64,000 bases of DNA from Methylobacterium terricola (GTDB lineage Bacteria; Pseudomonadota; Alphaproteobacteria; Rhizobiales; Beijerinckiaceae). A program made the translations under genes and the position numbers. Below are positions 46,046 to 56,303 of this stretch, in pieces (position 1 is the stretch's first letter; each line of letters starts with the position of its first letter). The notes under the pieces were generated by a model. It was not told the DNA's origin. It saw only the letters and a program-made list of their open reading frames with translations, and ran no database searches. The stretch covers positions 1-64,000 of the forward strand of contig NZ_VDDA01000001.1 in the NCBI RefSeq assembly GCF_006151805.1, given 5' to 3'.

Positions 46046-46831
46046 GTGAGCCGCCTCGGCCTTCTCGCCCTGCAGATCCTCGTCGGCCTCGTCGGCTTCG
46101 CGATCTGGCACGTCCTCACCGTCTACCCGATCCTCGGGGCACCGAAGCAGATCCAGTTCTTCTTCTCGACCCCGGTCGAGGTGCTCAAGCGCACCTGGAT
46201 GGAGATGACGAACCCGGAGATCTGGGGCCACCTGTGGATCACCCTGCAGGAGACGGTGCTGGCCTTCGTCTTCGGCGCCGCGGGCGGCATCGCCTTCGGG
46301 TTCCTGTTCGCCCGCAACGCGCTGCTCGCCGCGGTGTTCGATCCCTACATCAAGGCGGCCAACGCCCTGCCGCGCGTGGTGCTGGCGCCGATCTTCGCCC
46401 TGTGGTTCGGCCTCGGCATCTGGTCGAAGGTGGCGCTCGGCTTCACGCTGGTGTTCTTCATCGTGTTCTTCAACGTCTACCAGGGCGTGCGCGAGGTGAG
46501 CCCGGTGGTGCTGAACAACGCCCGGATGCTCGGCATGAGCGAGCGCGGGCTGCTCCGCCACGTCTACTGGCCCTCGGCCTTGACCTGGATGTTCTCCTCG
46601 CTCCACACCGCGGTCGGCTTCGCGCTGGTGGGGGCGGTGGTGGGGGAATATCTCGGCTCCTCGGCCGGCCTCGGCTACAAGATCCACGAGGCCGAGAGCG
46701 TGTTCGACGTCACCGGCGTCTTCGCCGGGATGCTGATCCTGACCGTGTTCGTCATCGTGATCGACACGATCGTCACCCTGATCGAGAACCGCCTCCTGGT
46801 CTGGCGGCCGCAAGCCGGCGGCCAGGGCTGA
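46046..46831 (+). CDS. ABC transporter permease (SsuC/TauC-like)
   Basis: A permease of about 261 residues with six helices and the EAA loop NNARMLGMSERGLLRHVYWPSAL. The family hallmark region IKAANALPRVVLAPIFALWFG is complete. Two starts are possible: GTG at 46046, nine bases after GGAG, chosen here, or ATG at 45989 overlapping the ATPase gene, which would add an unusually acidic 19-residue leader. Confidence 0.9.
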   Translation: MSRLGLLALQILVGLVGFAIWHVLTVYPILGAPKQIQFFFSTPVEVLKRTWMEMTNPEIWGHLWITLQETVLAFVFGAAGGIAFGFLFARNALLAAVFDPYIKAANALPRVVLAPIFALWFGLGIWSKVALGFTLVFFIVFFNVYQGVREVSPVVLNNARMLGMSERGLLRHVYWPSALTWMFSSLHTAVGFALVGAVVGEYLGSSAGLGYKIHEAESVFDVTGVFAGMLILTVFVIVIDTIVTLIENRLLVWRPQAGGQG

Positions 46832-46853
46832 GAGAATAAGGGAGGAGTCCCCC

Positions 46854-47858
46854 ATGCAACGCCGCAGCTTCCTCGCCGGCGCCGCCGCCCTGGCCCTCGC
46901 GCCGGCCGCGCCCGCCAAGGCCGACACCGTGAAGGTCCGCATCGGCGTCGGCGGCAAGCCGCTTCTCTACTACCTGCCGCTGACGATCGCCGAGCGGAAG
47001 GGCTACTTCAAGGAGGAGGGCATCGAGGCCGAGATCAACGATTTCGGCGGCGGCGCCCGCTCGCTCCAGGCGCTGATCGGCGGCTCGGTCGACATGGTGA
47101 CCGGGGCCTACGAGCACACGATCCGGATGCAGGCCAAGGGCCAGGACGTGCGCGCGGTGTGCGAGCTCGGCCGCTTCCCGGCGATCGTGGTGGGCGTGCG
47201 CAAGGACCTCGCCGGCACGGTGAAGACGGCCGCCGACCTCAAGGGCCGCAAGATCGGCGTGACCGCGCCAGGCTCCTCGACCTCGCTGACCGCGCAATAC
47301 GCGATGATCAAGGCCGGGCTGAAGCCCACCGACGCGGCGCTGATCGGGGTCGGCGGCGGGGCCGGCGCCATCGCGGCGATGAAGAAGGGCGAGATCGACG
47401 CGATCTCCCACCTCGACCCGGTCATCGCCAAGCTCGAGGCCGACGGCGACATCACGGTCATCATCGACACCCGCACCGAGGCCGGCACCCGGGCCCTGTT
47501 CGGCGGGCCGAACCCGGCCGCAGTGGTCTACACCAAGCAGGACTGGATCGAGCGCCACGCCGCCGCGACCCAGAAGGTCGTCAACGCCTTCGCCAAGTCG
47601 CTGAAGTGGATCGTCGCCGCCTCGCCCGAGGAGATCGCCGACACGGTGCCGCCGGCCTACCATTTCGGCGACAAGCCGCTCTACGTGCAGGCGGTGAAGA
47701 ACTCGCTCGAGAGCTATTCCCGCACCGGCATCCCGACCCAGGAGGGCATGGCGAGCGTGCTGGAGCTGGTGCGCACCCTCGACCCCGAGTTGCAGGGCGC
47801 CAAGATCGACCTCGCGGCGACCGTCGAGGACCGGTTCGTCAAGCGGGCGATGGGCTGA
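46854..47858 (+). CDS. ABC transporter substrate-binding protein (SsuA/THI5/NMT1-like)
   Basis: A 334-residue periplasmic binding protein with a Tat-like or Sec signal (QRRSFLAGAAALALAPAAPAKA) and the NMT1/SsuA fold: YYLPLTIAERKGYFKEEGIE, GGGARSLQALIGGSVDM and DLKGRKIGVTAPGSSTSLTA. It completes the importer with the two preceding genes (23 bp spacing, GGGAGGAG site). Candidates for the ligand are aliphatic sulfonates, taurine, nitrate or a pyrimidine; none can be favoured from sequence. Confidence 0.92.
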   Translation: MQRRSFLAGAAALALAPAAPAKADTVKVRIGVGGKPLLYYLPLTIAERKGYFKEEGIEAEINDFGGGARSLQALIGGSVDMVTGAYEHTIRMQAKGQDVRAVCELGRFPAIVVGVRKDLAGTVKTAADLKGRKIGVTAPGSSTSLTAQYAMIKAGLKPTDAALIGVGGGAGAIAAMKKGEIDAISHLDPVIAKLEADGDITVIIDTRTEAGTRALFGGPNPAAVVYTKQDWIERHAAATQKVVNAFAKSLKWIVAASPEEIADTVPPAYHFGDKPLYVQAVKNSLESYSRTGIPTQEGMASVLELVRTLDPELQGAKIDLAATVEDRFVKRAMG

Positions 47859-47862
47859 AGCC

Positions 47863-49047
47863 TTACCCCCACCCGACCCGGGCGGCGGAGCGCGGTCCGG
47901 GCGGTGCCGCGGCGAGGTCGGTCTTCGCGCCGGCTGTCGCCAGGCGGCCCTTGCCGGCGGCCTTGGCGCGGTAGAGCGCCGCGTCGGCCGCGGCCAGCAG
48001 CGCCTCCGGCGTCATTCCTGGAAGCGCCCAGCCGATCCCGACGCTGACTCCGACGCCGATCCCGACGCCGTTGGGCGCCTTCACGGCCTCGATCAGGCGC
48101 GCTGCCACGCTCGCAGCCTCGTGGACCCGCTCGCCGCAGGCCAGGATCACGAACTCGTCGCCGCCGAACCGCGCCGCCTGCCACTCCTCCGGGATCGCGG
48201 CGCCGATCCGGCCGGCGACCTCCACCAGCAGGGCGTCGCCGGCCGCGTGGCCGAGGCCATCGTTGACCGCCTTGAAGCCGTCGAGGTCGAGGTAGAGCAG
48301 GGCGAGGCTGCCGGCCCCGCAGCGCAGCCGCGCGGCGAGGTCGTCCATCAGCCCGGTGCGGTTGCGAAGGCCGGTCAGGGCGTCGTGGGTGGCCCGGAGC
48401 TGGCTCTCGCGCTTGGCGAGCAGCACCTCGACGTAGGTGCGGTTGAGCCGCACCGTCGTCGCCCTCATGGACACCACGAACAGCACGCCAAGGACCAGCC
48501 CGGCGAGGAACCAAGCATCGCGGTATTCGACGAGGAACACCAGCGTCATCGGCAGGCTGCACAGGGCGATCATCGTGAGGGCGTGGCGCGGGGCCGCATA
48601 GTTGCGGGTGACGATGCCGCTGAGGATTCCCATCATGGTCAGCGGCCCCAGGACCTGCACCACCCGATCGCCGCTCGCCGCGCACAGAGCCGTGGCGAGG
48701 CCGACCATGACGGCCCAGGCGAGGCTCGTGGCGAGCATCAGGTCGGTCGGGGCCGGCCGCCCGGCCGCGACGGCGCGGTGCAGCCGCCGGATCAGGACCA
48801 CGCGGAATCCGAGCAGGGCGACATCCATCGCCAGCAAGCCCGGGAAGACCGACCCCGGATTCCGGATCGCCGCCACGCCCTCGACGATCAGCATCCCCAT
48901 CGCGCCCAGCACCATGGTCGGCGCGGAGGACAGCAGCGTCGCGATCAGGCGGATCCGCAGGTCGCCCGGCAGGTCGAGGCCGGGATCCACGAGCCAGCGC
49001 AGCGGCGCGATGCGGGGCAGCAGGTAGGTCGGCGAGGGGTCGAGCAT
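47863..49047 (-). CDS. Membrane diguanylate cyclase (GGDEF)
   Basis: A 394-residue protein with about six membrane helices (35-200) and a C-terminal GGDEF domain (about 218-375). The active loop is canonical, RFGGDEF with GGDEF at 295-299, and LDLDGFKAVNDGLGH provides metal and guanine contacts. There is no RxxD inhibitory site five residues before it, so product feedback is probably absent. It should make c-di-GMP for the PilZ proteins of the region. Its stop faces the transporter operon with a 4-bp gap. Confidence 0.92.
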   Translation of the reverse strand: MLDPSPTYLLPRIAPLRWLVDPGLDLPGDLRIRLIATLLSSAPTMVLGAMGMLIVEGVAAIRNPGSVFPGLLAMDVALLGFRVVLIRRLHRAVAAGRPAPTDLMLATSLAWAVMVGLATALCAASGDRVVQVLGPLTMMGILSGIVTRNYAAPRHALTMIALCSLPMTLVFLVEYRDAWFLAGLVLGVLFVVSMRATTVRLNRTYVEVLLAKRESQLRATHDALTGLRNRTGLMDDLAARLRCGAGSLALLYLDLDGFKAVNDGLGHAAGDALLVEVAGRIGAAIPEEWQAARFGGDEFVILACGERVHEAASVAARLIEAVKAPNGVGIGVGVSVGIGWALPGMTPEALLAAADAALYRAKAAGKGRLATAGAKTDLAAAPPGPRSAARVGWG

Positions 49048-49184
49048 GCTACGGGTTCCGGCGACGGCCCTTTCGGAACCGTCACCGACAAGTCTGCGGC
49101 TGCGGCTTAAGATTTCGTGAGATTGTCGAATCGCAGCGCGGGAAAGCCGAGAGGACAACACTCCTCATCACGGCTCCCCCTTCG

Positions 49185-49709
49185 TCAAGCGCGCCGCAGC
49201 CAGTCGACCAGGCCGGCGCCGGGCGCGAGCCAGACGAAGGCCCAGAGGAAGGCCGAGGACAGGTTGGCGAGCCAGAACGGCAGCCGCGGCAGCAGCGCGA
49301 CCCCGGCGACCAGCGGCACCACCGCCCGGGCCGGGCCGATGAAGCGGCCGACGAAGATCGCCCAGGCGCCCCAGCGCTGGCAGAACGCCTCGCCCTTCTG
49401 CACCATCTCGGGATAGCGGTTGAGCGGCCACAGGCGCTTGGCACCGTCCTTGTAGTAGCGGCCGATCTCGTAGGAGACCCAGTCCCCCAGGATCGCCCCG
49501 AGGGCCGCACCGACCATCACGGGCAGGAACGGGATCGCGCCCGAGCCGATCAGCGCCCCGATCCCGATCAGGATCACCGTCGCCGGCACCAGGAGCGAGA
49601 GCACCGCGAGCGACTCGCAGAAGGCGATGATCCCGGTGATCACCGGCGCCCAGGCCTGATGATCGCGCACGAAGTCGACCACCGTGTTGCGGAAGCTCTC
49701 GAAGTCCAT
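49185..49709 (-). CDS. DedA family membrane protein
   Basis: A 174-residue DedA/SNARE-associated protein with four to five helices. FCESLAVLSLLVPATVILIG is the first conserved element, and GRFIGPARAVVPLVAGVALLP holds the family's essential F/GRF-x-P-x-R motif. DedA proteins act as lipid flippases (for example of undecaprenyl phosphate or phospholipids) and maintain the proton motive force. Confidence 0.92.
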   Translation of the reverse strand: MDFESFRNTVVDFVRDHQAWAPVITGIIAFCESLAVLSLLVPATVILIGIGALIGSGAIPFLPVMVGAALGAILGDWVSYEIGRYYKDGAKRLWPLNRYPEMVQKGEAFCQRWGAWAIFVGRFIGPARAVVPLVAGVALLPRLPFWLANLSSAFLWAFVWLAPGAGLVDWLRRA

Positions 49710-49836
49710 GCAGCCTTGACCGTGGGTGAGCGGGATGGCGGGACAAGTCGGGGAGCCGGGCGGACGTTCCCCTCCCCTCGCTTATCCGGGACGTGTGAGC
49801 GCCGCATGAACCCGCGCGCCGGTCATCCCGCACCAG

Positions 49837-51267
49837 TCAGGGCCTCTCGTTCACGGCCCGCTCGACGACGCGGCTGGCGCGCAGCACCAGGGATTCGCCG
49901 AACAGCGGCCCGACGACCTGCAACCCGACCGGCAGGCCGTGCGCGAGGCCGCACGGCACGGACGACGCGGGCTGCCGGCTGAGGTTGAACGGCCAGGTCA
50001 GCGGCGTCCAGTCGTACCAGCGCGGGAAGCGGGCCGGGTCCGGGGTATTGAGCCCGGCCGCGAAGGCCGGGATCGGCAGGGTCGGCGTCACCAGGAGGTC
50101 GTGGTCCTGGTGGAAACGCTGCATCGCCTGGCAATGGGCCCGGGCGTCGTCCTGCGCGCGTTGCAGGTGCGCGGCCGTGAGGTCGCGGGCGGAGACGACG
50201 AGATCGAGGAGGTCGGGCTCGAGGCGCTGCAGGTCCGCGCCCGTCAGGTGGCGCAGGCTGCCGGCGAAGGCCGCGCGCCAGATCACGTCCAGGGCGTCGC
50301 GCAGGGGCGAAAGGTCGAGGGCGACCTCCCGCACCTCGGCGCCGGCCCGCGCCAGGGCGGCGACGCCGCGCTCGACGGACGCCGCCACGGCGGGCTCGAC
50401 GATCGGGAAGCCGAGGTCGCGCGACACCGCGATGCGCAAGCCCCCGACCCCCGCGTCGACCCCGCCGAGGTAATCGACCTCGGGCTGCGGCACCGCGAAG
50501 GCGTCGCGCCAATCGGGCCGTGCGAGGACGCCGAGCATCAGGGCGCCGTCGCGCACGTCCCGCGACAGGCCGCCGAAGACCGGCAGCCAGCCGAGCGAGG
50601 TCGTCCCGTAGGGCACGAGGCCGAAGGTGGGCTTGAGCCCGAACACGCCGGTGAAGGCCGCCGGGATGCGGATCGAGCCGCCGCCATCGCCGCCGGTGGC
50701 GAGCGGCACGACGCCCGCGGCGACGAGCGCCGCCGAGCCGCCGCTCGATCCGCCCGGCGTGCGCGACGGGTCGTAGGGATTTCGCGTCACACCGGTGAGC
50801 GACCCATGCGTGATGCCCTTCCAGCCGAATTCCGGCGTCGCGGTCTTGCAGAAGAACACCGCGCCCGCCTCGCGCAGGCGGGCCACGCCGGGAGAATCCT
50901 CCGGTGCCGGTGCGTCCGGGGTCGTGGCGGCGCCGTAGCGGGTCGGCCAGCCGGCGACGTGGTTGGTGTCCTTCACCGCCACCGGCACCCCGTCGAGGGG
51001 GCTCAACGGCCGGCCCTCGCGCCAGCGCCGGGCCGAAGCCTCGGCCATGCGCCGGCCCGTCCCGGGATCGATCAGGATCGCGGCGTTGAGCACCGGGTTC
51101 ACGGCGGCGAGGCGCTCCAGCGACTGCTCCAGCACCATGACCGGGGAGAGGCTGCCCTCGGAAAAGCCCCGCGACAGGTCGAGGGCGGTGGGCGCCCCTT
51201 GCGCGACCAGGGCCGCCCCTTGCACGACCAAGGCCGCGCCGGCTCCTTGCGCCAGTTCCGGTTCCAT
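49837..51267 (-). CDS. Amidase (amidase signature family)
   Basis: A 476-residue amidase with the Ser-cisSer-Lys triad: K99 in [11 protein letters not shown], the cis-serine in [13 protein letters not shown] (about S174), and the nucleophile S198 in [14 protein letters not shown]. The region [17 protein letters not shown] is typical. Residues 8-25 hold a small internal repeat ([19 protein letters not shown]). The substrate is unknown. The start at 51267 follows GGGGAGACGGGA. Confidence 0.92.
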   Translation of the reverse strand: MEPELAQGAGAALVVQGAALVAQGAPTALDLSRGFSEGSLSPVMVLEQSLERLAAVNPVLNAAILIDPGTGRRMAEASARRWREGRPLSPLDGVPVAVKDTNHVAGWPTRYGAATTPDAPAPEDSPGVARLREAGAVFFCKTATPEFGWKGITHGSLTGVTRNPYDPSRTPGGSSGGSAALVAAGVVPLATGGDGGGSIRIPAAFTGVFGLKPTFGLVPYGTTSLGWLPVFGGLSRDVRDGALMLGVLARPDWRDAFAVPQPEVDYLGGVDAGVGGLRIAVSRDLGFPIVEPAVAASVERGVAALARAGAEVREVALDLSPLRDALDVIWRAAFAGSLRHLTGADLQRLEPDLLDLVVSARDLTAAHLQRAQDDARAHCQAMQRFHQDHDLLVTPTLPIPAFAAGLNTPDPARFPRWYDWTPLTWPFNLSRQPASSVPCGLAHGLPVGLQVVGPLFGESLVLRASRVVERAVNERP

Positions 51268-51441
51268 TCCCGTCTCCCCGATCGCGGCGGTCCCGCCGGG
51301 CGCGGAGCAGGTTTCGTGCCCACAGGCTCTCGCACGGGCCTGGACGATCACCGGATTTGACTGATTTGCACGGTTGCCAGGAGCGGCCGGTTCCGGAACG
51401 GTGCGGGCCTCACCTCCCCCCGCGCGAGGCTTCGTGTCGCG

Positions 51442-52290
51442 ATGAACGTCCTGTCGATCCAGTCCCATGTCGCCTACGGCCATGTCGGCAACGCCTCGGC
51501 GGTCTTCCCGATGCAGCGGCTCGGGGTCGAGGTATGGGCGGTGCATACCGTGCAGTTCTCGAACCACACCGGCTACGGCGCTTGGCGCGGCCGGGTGTTC
51601 GACGGGCCGGCGATCGAGGAGCTGGTCGAGGGCATCGCCGAGCGCGGGGTGCTGCCGACCTGCGACGGGGTCCTGTCGGGCTATATGGGCTCCGCCGATA
51701 TCGGCACGGCGATCCTGCGGGCGGTGGCGCGGGTGCGGGCGGCCAACCCTGCCGCGCTGTATTGCTGCGATCCGGTGATCGGCGATGTCGGCCGCGGGGT
51801 GTTCGTGCGTCCCGGCATCCCGGAATTCATGCGCGACCACGCGGTGCCGGCGGCCGACCTCATCACCCCGAACCAGTTCGAGCTCGACTATCTCAGCGGG
51901 ATCGAGACCCGCACGCTGGCCGACGCCAAGGCGGCAGTCGCCGCCGTGCAGGCGAGCGGGCCGAAGGTGGTGCTCGTCACCTCGCTCCACACCCGGGAGA
52001 CGCCCGACGACAGCATCGACATGCTGGCCGGCGAGGGCGGCCGGTTCTGGCGCCTGCGCACGCCGCGGCTGTCGCTCAGCGTCAACGGCGCGGGCGATGC
52101 CACCGCCGCCCTGTTCCTGGTGCACTACGCCCGCACCCGCTCGGCCGGCGAGGCGCTCGGCGCCGCCGCCGCCTCGATCTACGGGCTCCTGCGCCGCACC
52201 GCGGAGGCCGGCGCGCGCGAGATCCTGACGGTGGCGGCGCAGGACGAGTTCGTGGCGCCGAGCCGGACGTTTCCGGTCGAGGCGGTGTGA
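51442..52290 (+). CDS. pdxY: Pyridoxal kinase PdxY
   Basis: A 282-residue ribokinase-fold enzyme that phosphorylates pyridoxal in vitamin B6 salvage. [20 protein letters not shown] at the N-terminus binds pyridoxal, YCCDPVIGD is the middle motif, and [12 protein letters not shown] contains the catalytic aspartate. It is preceded by a short gap to the divergent amidase gene. Confidence 0.95.
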   Translation: MNVLSIQSHVAYGHVGNASAVFPMQRLGVEVWAVHTVQFSNHTGYGAWRGRVFDGPAIEELVEGIAERGVLPTCDGVLSGYMGSADIGTAILRAVARVRAANPAALYCCDPVIGDVGRGVFVRPGIPEFMRDHAVPAADLITPNQFELDYLSGIETRTLADAKAAVAAVQASGPKVVLVTSLHTRETPDDSIDMLAGEGGRFWRLRTPRLSLSVNGAGDATAALFLVHYARTRSAGEALGAAAASIYGLLRRTAEAGAREILTVAAQDEFVAPSRTFPVEAV

Positions 52291-52349
52291 GCCGGCGCGG
52301 CGGGGGTGTCGACGCGAACGGCCCGGGGTTCCCGGACCCTTCCCGCGAG

Positions 52350-52389
52350 CGGTCGTCATGGCAATTTCGCGAAACCGCCATGACGGTCG
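52350..52389. repeat. 40-bp imperfect palindrome after pdxY
   Basis: CGGTCGTCATGGC and GCCATGACGGTCG pair over 13 bp with two G-U wobbles. The loop contains the perfect palindrome TTTCGCGAAA. It is 60 bp beyond the pdxY stop and may stabilise or end that transcript. No T-run follows. Confidence 0.6.
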
Positions 52390-52514
52390 TCCGCGATCGG
52401 CCGATCCGCCCCGGGGCTTGAGGGCCCCCGGAGCTCGAGAGGCCCGGGGGACTTGCGCCCTTCCCCCGATCCGTGCTGCCTCGCGAACCGAGCCTCGCAA
52501 GGACGGATCGCCCG

Positions 52515-53432
52515 ATGCCCGCACGCCGCTACGCCACCCTGGACGTGTTCACCGACACCCCGCTGGCCGGCAACCCGCTGGCGGTGGTGCGCGATGCCGA
52601 GGGGCTGGACGACGCCGCGATGCAGGCCATCGCCCGCGAGTTCAACCTGTCGGAGACGGTGTTCGTGCTGCCGCCGGCCGAGAGCCGGCACCGGGCGCGG
52701 CTGCGGATCTTCACGCCGGCGCAGGAGCTCGCCTTCGCGGGCCACCCAACGGTCGGCACCGCGGTGCTGCTCGCCCTCGGCGACCGGCGGGCGGAGGTCG
52801 CCGACGCGGTGGCGTTCGGGCTCGAGGAGGGGGTCGGGGTGGTGCCCTGCGTGGTCGAGACCGGCGAGAGCGAGGCCGGCGCGAAATGGGGCCGCGCCCG
52901 CTTCCGCCTGCCGCGCCTGCCGGAGAGCTGGGGCGAGGAACCGGACGCGACCGCGCTCGCCGGGGCGCTCGGCCTCCTGCCCTCCGAGATCGGGTTCTCC
53001 CGCCACCGGCCGAGCCGCTACAGCGCCGGCACGCCGTTCCACCTGGTCCCGGTCCAGGGCCTCGACGCCTTGGGCCGAGCGCGGGCGAGCGCCGAATCCC
53101 TGACCGAGGCCCTCGGCCCCGGCGCCAAGGTGTTCCTCTATACCGGCGAGACCGGGGATCCGGCCCACAGCTTCCGCGCCCGGATGTTCGCTCCCGCCGC
53201 CGGCATCGCCGAGGATCCGGCGACCGGCGGCGCGGTCGCGGCCTTCGCGGGCGCCCTGATGCAGTACGAGCCCTTGGGGAGCGGCACCCACGACCTCACG
53301 ATCGCGCAGGGGTTCGAGATGGGCCGGCCGAGCGAGATCGCGCTCCAGCTCACGATCGAGGACGGGGGCTTGCGAGCGGCCGAGATCGGCGGCAGCGCCG
53401 TCCTGGTCTCCGAGGGCGAGCTGCACCTCTGA
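52515..53432 (+). CDS. PhzF family phenazine biosynthesis-like protein
   Basis: A 305-residue PhzF/YddE-type isomerase. The N-terminal DVFTDTPLAGNPLAVV, the active-site glutamate in NLSETVFVLP, FAGHPTVGTAVLL, and the second-half MFAPAAGIAEDPATGGAV are characteristic. The natural reaction of such stand-alone members is usually unknown; no phenazine genes are here. Its stop shares a base with the next start (TGATG). Confidence 0.92.
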   Translation: MPARRYATLDVFTDTPLAGNPLAVVRDAEGLDDAAMQAIAREFNLSETVFVLPPAESRHRARLRIFTPAQELAFAGHPTVGTAVLLALGDRRAEVADAVAFGLEEGVGVVPCVVETGESEAGAKWGRARFRLPRLPESWGEEPDATALAGALGLLPSEIGFSRHRPSRYSAGTPFHLVPVQGLDALGRARASAESLTEALGPGAKVFLYTGETGDPAHSFRARMFAPAAGIAEDPATGGAVAAFAGALMQYEPLGSGTHDLTIAQGFEMGRPSEIALQLTIEDGGLRAAEIGGSAVLVSEGELHL

Positions 53433-54148
53433 TGGGCGTCACCATCACCCCCGCCCGCCGCGTCGAGGCCCGGATGGTCGCCCATGACTGGGTCTGGGCA
53501 CGCGAGAACCGGGAGCGGATCGCCGCCCATTGGGAGGCGCGCCGGGCGGCGCGCCCGGCGATGTTCAACGGCACGGTCCTGATGCTGCGCCGCTGGGACC
53601 TCGCGGACGGGGTTCTCACCGCCGAGCTGTTCGAAGCCGAGTACGCCGCGCTGACCGCGCTCAAGGATTGGGGCTTCCCGGACCGGAGCGTGCTCAACGT
53701 CTTCGCCGCGGCGGTGCCGCGCACGTCCGACGGCGCCTACATCCTCGGCGAGATGGGCCCGCACACCGCGGCGGCGGGCCGGGTCTACTTCCCTTGCGGC
53801 ACGCCGGACCCGACCGATATCGGCCCCGACGGCCGCGTCGACCTCGCGGCGAGCGCCCTGCGCGAATTGCGCGAGGAGACCGGCCTCGTCGCCCCGGAGG
53901 GGCCGGATCCCGGCTGGGCGATCGTGCGCGACGGCGGCCTGATGGCGCTGCTGCGGCCGGTGCCGCTCGGGCAGGACGAGGCGACGGTGACGGCGGGCAT
54001 CGCCGCCCATCTCGCGGCGGAGGCGGAGCCGGAACTGTCGGCCATCGTGACCGTGCAGGGCGTCGCGGATCTCGATTCCGCCCGGATGCCGGGCTTCGTC
54101 CGGCATTATTTGGCGGCGGTGCTGAGCGGGGATCGGGCGGGCGGCTGA
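53432..54148 (+). CDS. Nudix hydrolase family protein
   Basis: A 238-residue protein with a partial Nudix box: SALRELREETGLVAPEG (about 142-158) keeps the REUxEExGU part that binds metal, but the upstream G-x5-E half is changed. The region before it (PCGTPDPTDIGPDG) is like that of a family often annotated as nucleoside-diphosphate-X hydrolase. It is coupled to the PhzF gene by a 1-bp overlap. Confidence 0.88.
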   Translation: MGVTITPARRVEARMVAHDWVWARENRERIAAHWEARRAARPAMFNGTVLMLRRWDLADGVLTAELFEAEYAALTALKDWGFPDRSVLNVFAAAVPRTSDGAYILGEMGPHTAAAGRVYFPCGTPDPTDIGPDGRVDLAASALRELREETGLVAPEGPDPGWAIVRDGGLMALLRPVPLGQDEATVTAGIAAHLAAEAEPELSAIVTVQGVADLDSARMPGFVRHYLAAVLSGDRAGG

Positions 54149-54277
54149 GCCGGGGACCCCCGCCCTGGCACGAGCGGCCTGGTGATCAGGCGCTCACACG
54201 CGGTTTCCAGCACGCCCCCGGCCCTCTACGGTTGCCTCAAAGGCGCCCGGACGTGGCGCCCTTCGGGGGGAGCCGCC

Positions 54278-56245
54278 ATGAAGACGATTCCGACGATCGC
54301 GGCCCTGGCGCTTCTTGGGGGCGGCCTCGCCGCCGGGCCGGCGGCCGCGGAGGTGACGCGGTTCGAGATCATCGCGGCCGAGAAGCCGGCCCTGCAGGGC
54401 CGCAGCTTCGGCGAGCGCGGCCAGGCGGAAAAAATCACCGGGCGGGCGACCATCGCCCTCGATCCCGCCGATCCCCACAACGCGGTCATCGCCGATATCG
54501 CGCTCGCATCCCGCAACCCGGAGGGGCGGGTCGAGGCCCTTGCCGACGTGGTGCTGCTGCGTCCCGAGCGCCCGAACGGCCTCCTGCTGGTGGAGATCCC
54601 GAATCGCGGCAGCAAGCTGATCGGGCCGCTGATCGAGGGCACCTCGGCCGAGGCCTCGGGCCGGCTCGCGCAAGCCGACGATGCCGGAACGGGCTTCCTG
54701 CTGTCGCAGGGCTACACCCTCGCCTGGATCGGCTGGCAGGGCGACATCGCACCCGGCGCTGGCTTGGGCATCCGCCTGCCGGTGCTCCGGGGCGTCACCG
54801 GGGCGTCGCGCGAGGAATGGAGCTTCGGCACCACCAAGTCCCCGGTCGAGGCGCCGCTGACCTGGCCCGCCGCCGATCTCGATCCGGCCAAGGATCCGGG
54901 CCAGGATCCGGTCAGGCCGCGCCTCACCGTGCGGGCCAAGCCCGAGGACCCGCGCACCACCCCGCCCGGCCTGGCGTTCCGCTTCCTCGACGCCAAGCGC
55001 ATCGAGATCACCCGGCCGGCCGGGTTCGACGGCAGCGCGCTCTACGAGCTGAGCTACACCGCCCGCGACCCGGCGGTGATGGGCCTCGGCCTCGCGGCGA
55101 TCCGCGACGTCGCGAGCTTCCTGCGCCACGATGCGAGCGACCGGAACCCGCTCGCCGTGCAAGGCCGCCGCACCATCGACCGGGCGATCGGCTTCGGCAT
55201 CTCGCAATCGGGCCGGGTCCTGCGCGACGTGCTCTATCTCGGCCTCAACGAGGACGAGAGCGGCCGGATGGTGTTCGACGGGATGATGCCGCACATCGCC
55301 GGCAGCCGGCGCAGCTTCACCAATGCCCGCTTCGCCCAGCCCGGCCGCAATCCCGGCCCCCATCTCGACCGCTACTACCCGGCCGACCAGTTCCCCTTCG
55401 CCTATGCGACGACGACCGATGCCCTGACGGGCAAGCGCGACGGGCTGTTCCTGCGCTGCCGGCTCACCAATACCTGCCCGAAGCTGATGCATGTCGACAG
55501 CGAGTACGAGATGTGGGGCTCGCGCGGGGCGCTGGTGACCACCGACACGCGCGGCGCCGACCTGCCGCAGCCGCCGGAGGTGCGGGTCTACATGGTCACC
55601 GGCGCGCCGCACTTCGCGAATGCCGACGCGACGACCGCGGCGGATCCTGCCTGCGCGCTGCCGGTGAGCCCGGTCCATGCCGGCGCAGCCTCGCGGGCGC
55701 TCCTCACCGCCCTGGCGTCCTGGATCACCGACGGCGTCGCGCCGCCGGCGAGCCGCTACCCGTCGCGGGCCGACGGCACGCTGGGCGCGCCCGCCCGCCT
55801 CTACCCGCCGATCCCCGGCCTGCCCTATGCCGGCCTCTACAACCCGGCCCAGTGGGTCGAACCGGGGAATCCCCCGGTGGTGCGCGGCACCTACCCGCTG
55901 CTGCTGCCGAAGGTCGATCCCGACGGCAACACGCTGGCCGGCATCCGCCTGCCGCTGATCGAGGCGCCGCGGGCGACCTACACCGCCTGGAACCCGACCC
56001 GCGGCCTCGCCGCCGAGACCCTGTGCAACCAGAAGGGCGGCGTGCTCCCCTTCGCGGCGACCAAGGCGGCGGCGGAGGCGGCGCACGACCCGCGGCCCTC
56101 GCTGGAGGAGCGCTACCCGGACACGAGCGCCTACGTGGCGGCCGTGAAGGCGGCGGCGGACCGGATGGTGGCCGAGCGTACCTTGCTGCCGGCGGATGCC
56201 GAGGACATGGCGAAGGACGCGGCGCAAGGACGGCTGGTGCGGTGA
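54278..56245 (+). CDS. Large secreted alpha/beta-hydrolase domain protein
   Basis: A 655-residue exported protein (signal peptide to about residue 24, GPAAAEVT) of the alpha/beta-hydrolase domain family often found in alphaproteobacteria. The likely nucleophile is in GFGISQSGRVLRDVLY (S309 or S311). Later hallmarks are DSEYEMWGSRGALVTTDTRG and VRVYMVTGAPHF, the latter placing a histidine. The substrate is not known. It stands alone downstream of the Nudix gene (129 bp). Confidence 0.85.
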   Translation: MKTIPTIAALALLGGGLAAGPAAAEVTRFEIIAAEKPALQGRSFGERGQAEKITGRATIALDPADPHNAVIADIALASRNPEGRVEALADVVLLRPERPNGLLLVEIPNRGSKLIGPLIEGTSAEASGRLAQADDAGTGFLLSQGYTLAWIGWQGDIAPGAGLGIRLPVLRGVTGASREEWSFGTTKSPVEAPLTWPAADLDPAKDPGQDPVRPRLTVRAKPEDPRTTPPGLAFRFLDAKRIEITRPAGFDGSALYELSYTARDPAVMGLGLAAIRDVASFLRHDASDRNPLAVQGRRTIDRAIGFGISQSGRVLRDVLYLGLNEDESGRMVFDGMMPHIAGSRRSFTNARFAQPGRNPGPHLDRYYPADQFPFAYATTTDALTGKRDGLFLRCRLTNTCPKLMHVDSEYEMWGSRGALVTTDTRGADLPQPPEVRVYMVTGAPHFANADATTAADPACALPVSPVHAGAASRALLTALASWITDGVAPPASRYPSRADGTLGAPARLYPPIPGLPYAGLYNPAQWVEPGNPPVVRGTYPLLLPKVDPDGNTLAGIRLPLIEAPRATYTAWNPTRGLAAETLCNQKGGVLPFAATKAAAEAAHDPRPSLEERYPDTSAYVAAVKAAADRMVAERTLLPADAEDMAKDAAQGRLVR

Positions 56246-56303
56246 CGGGGACCCGCGGGCCCTCTCGCGGGTTCCCGCTCCGGACACTCACCGCGGACAC
56301 GCC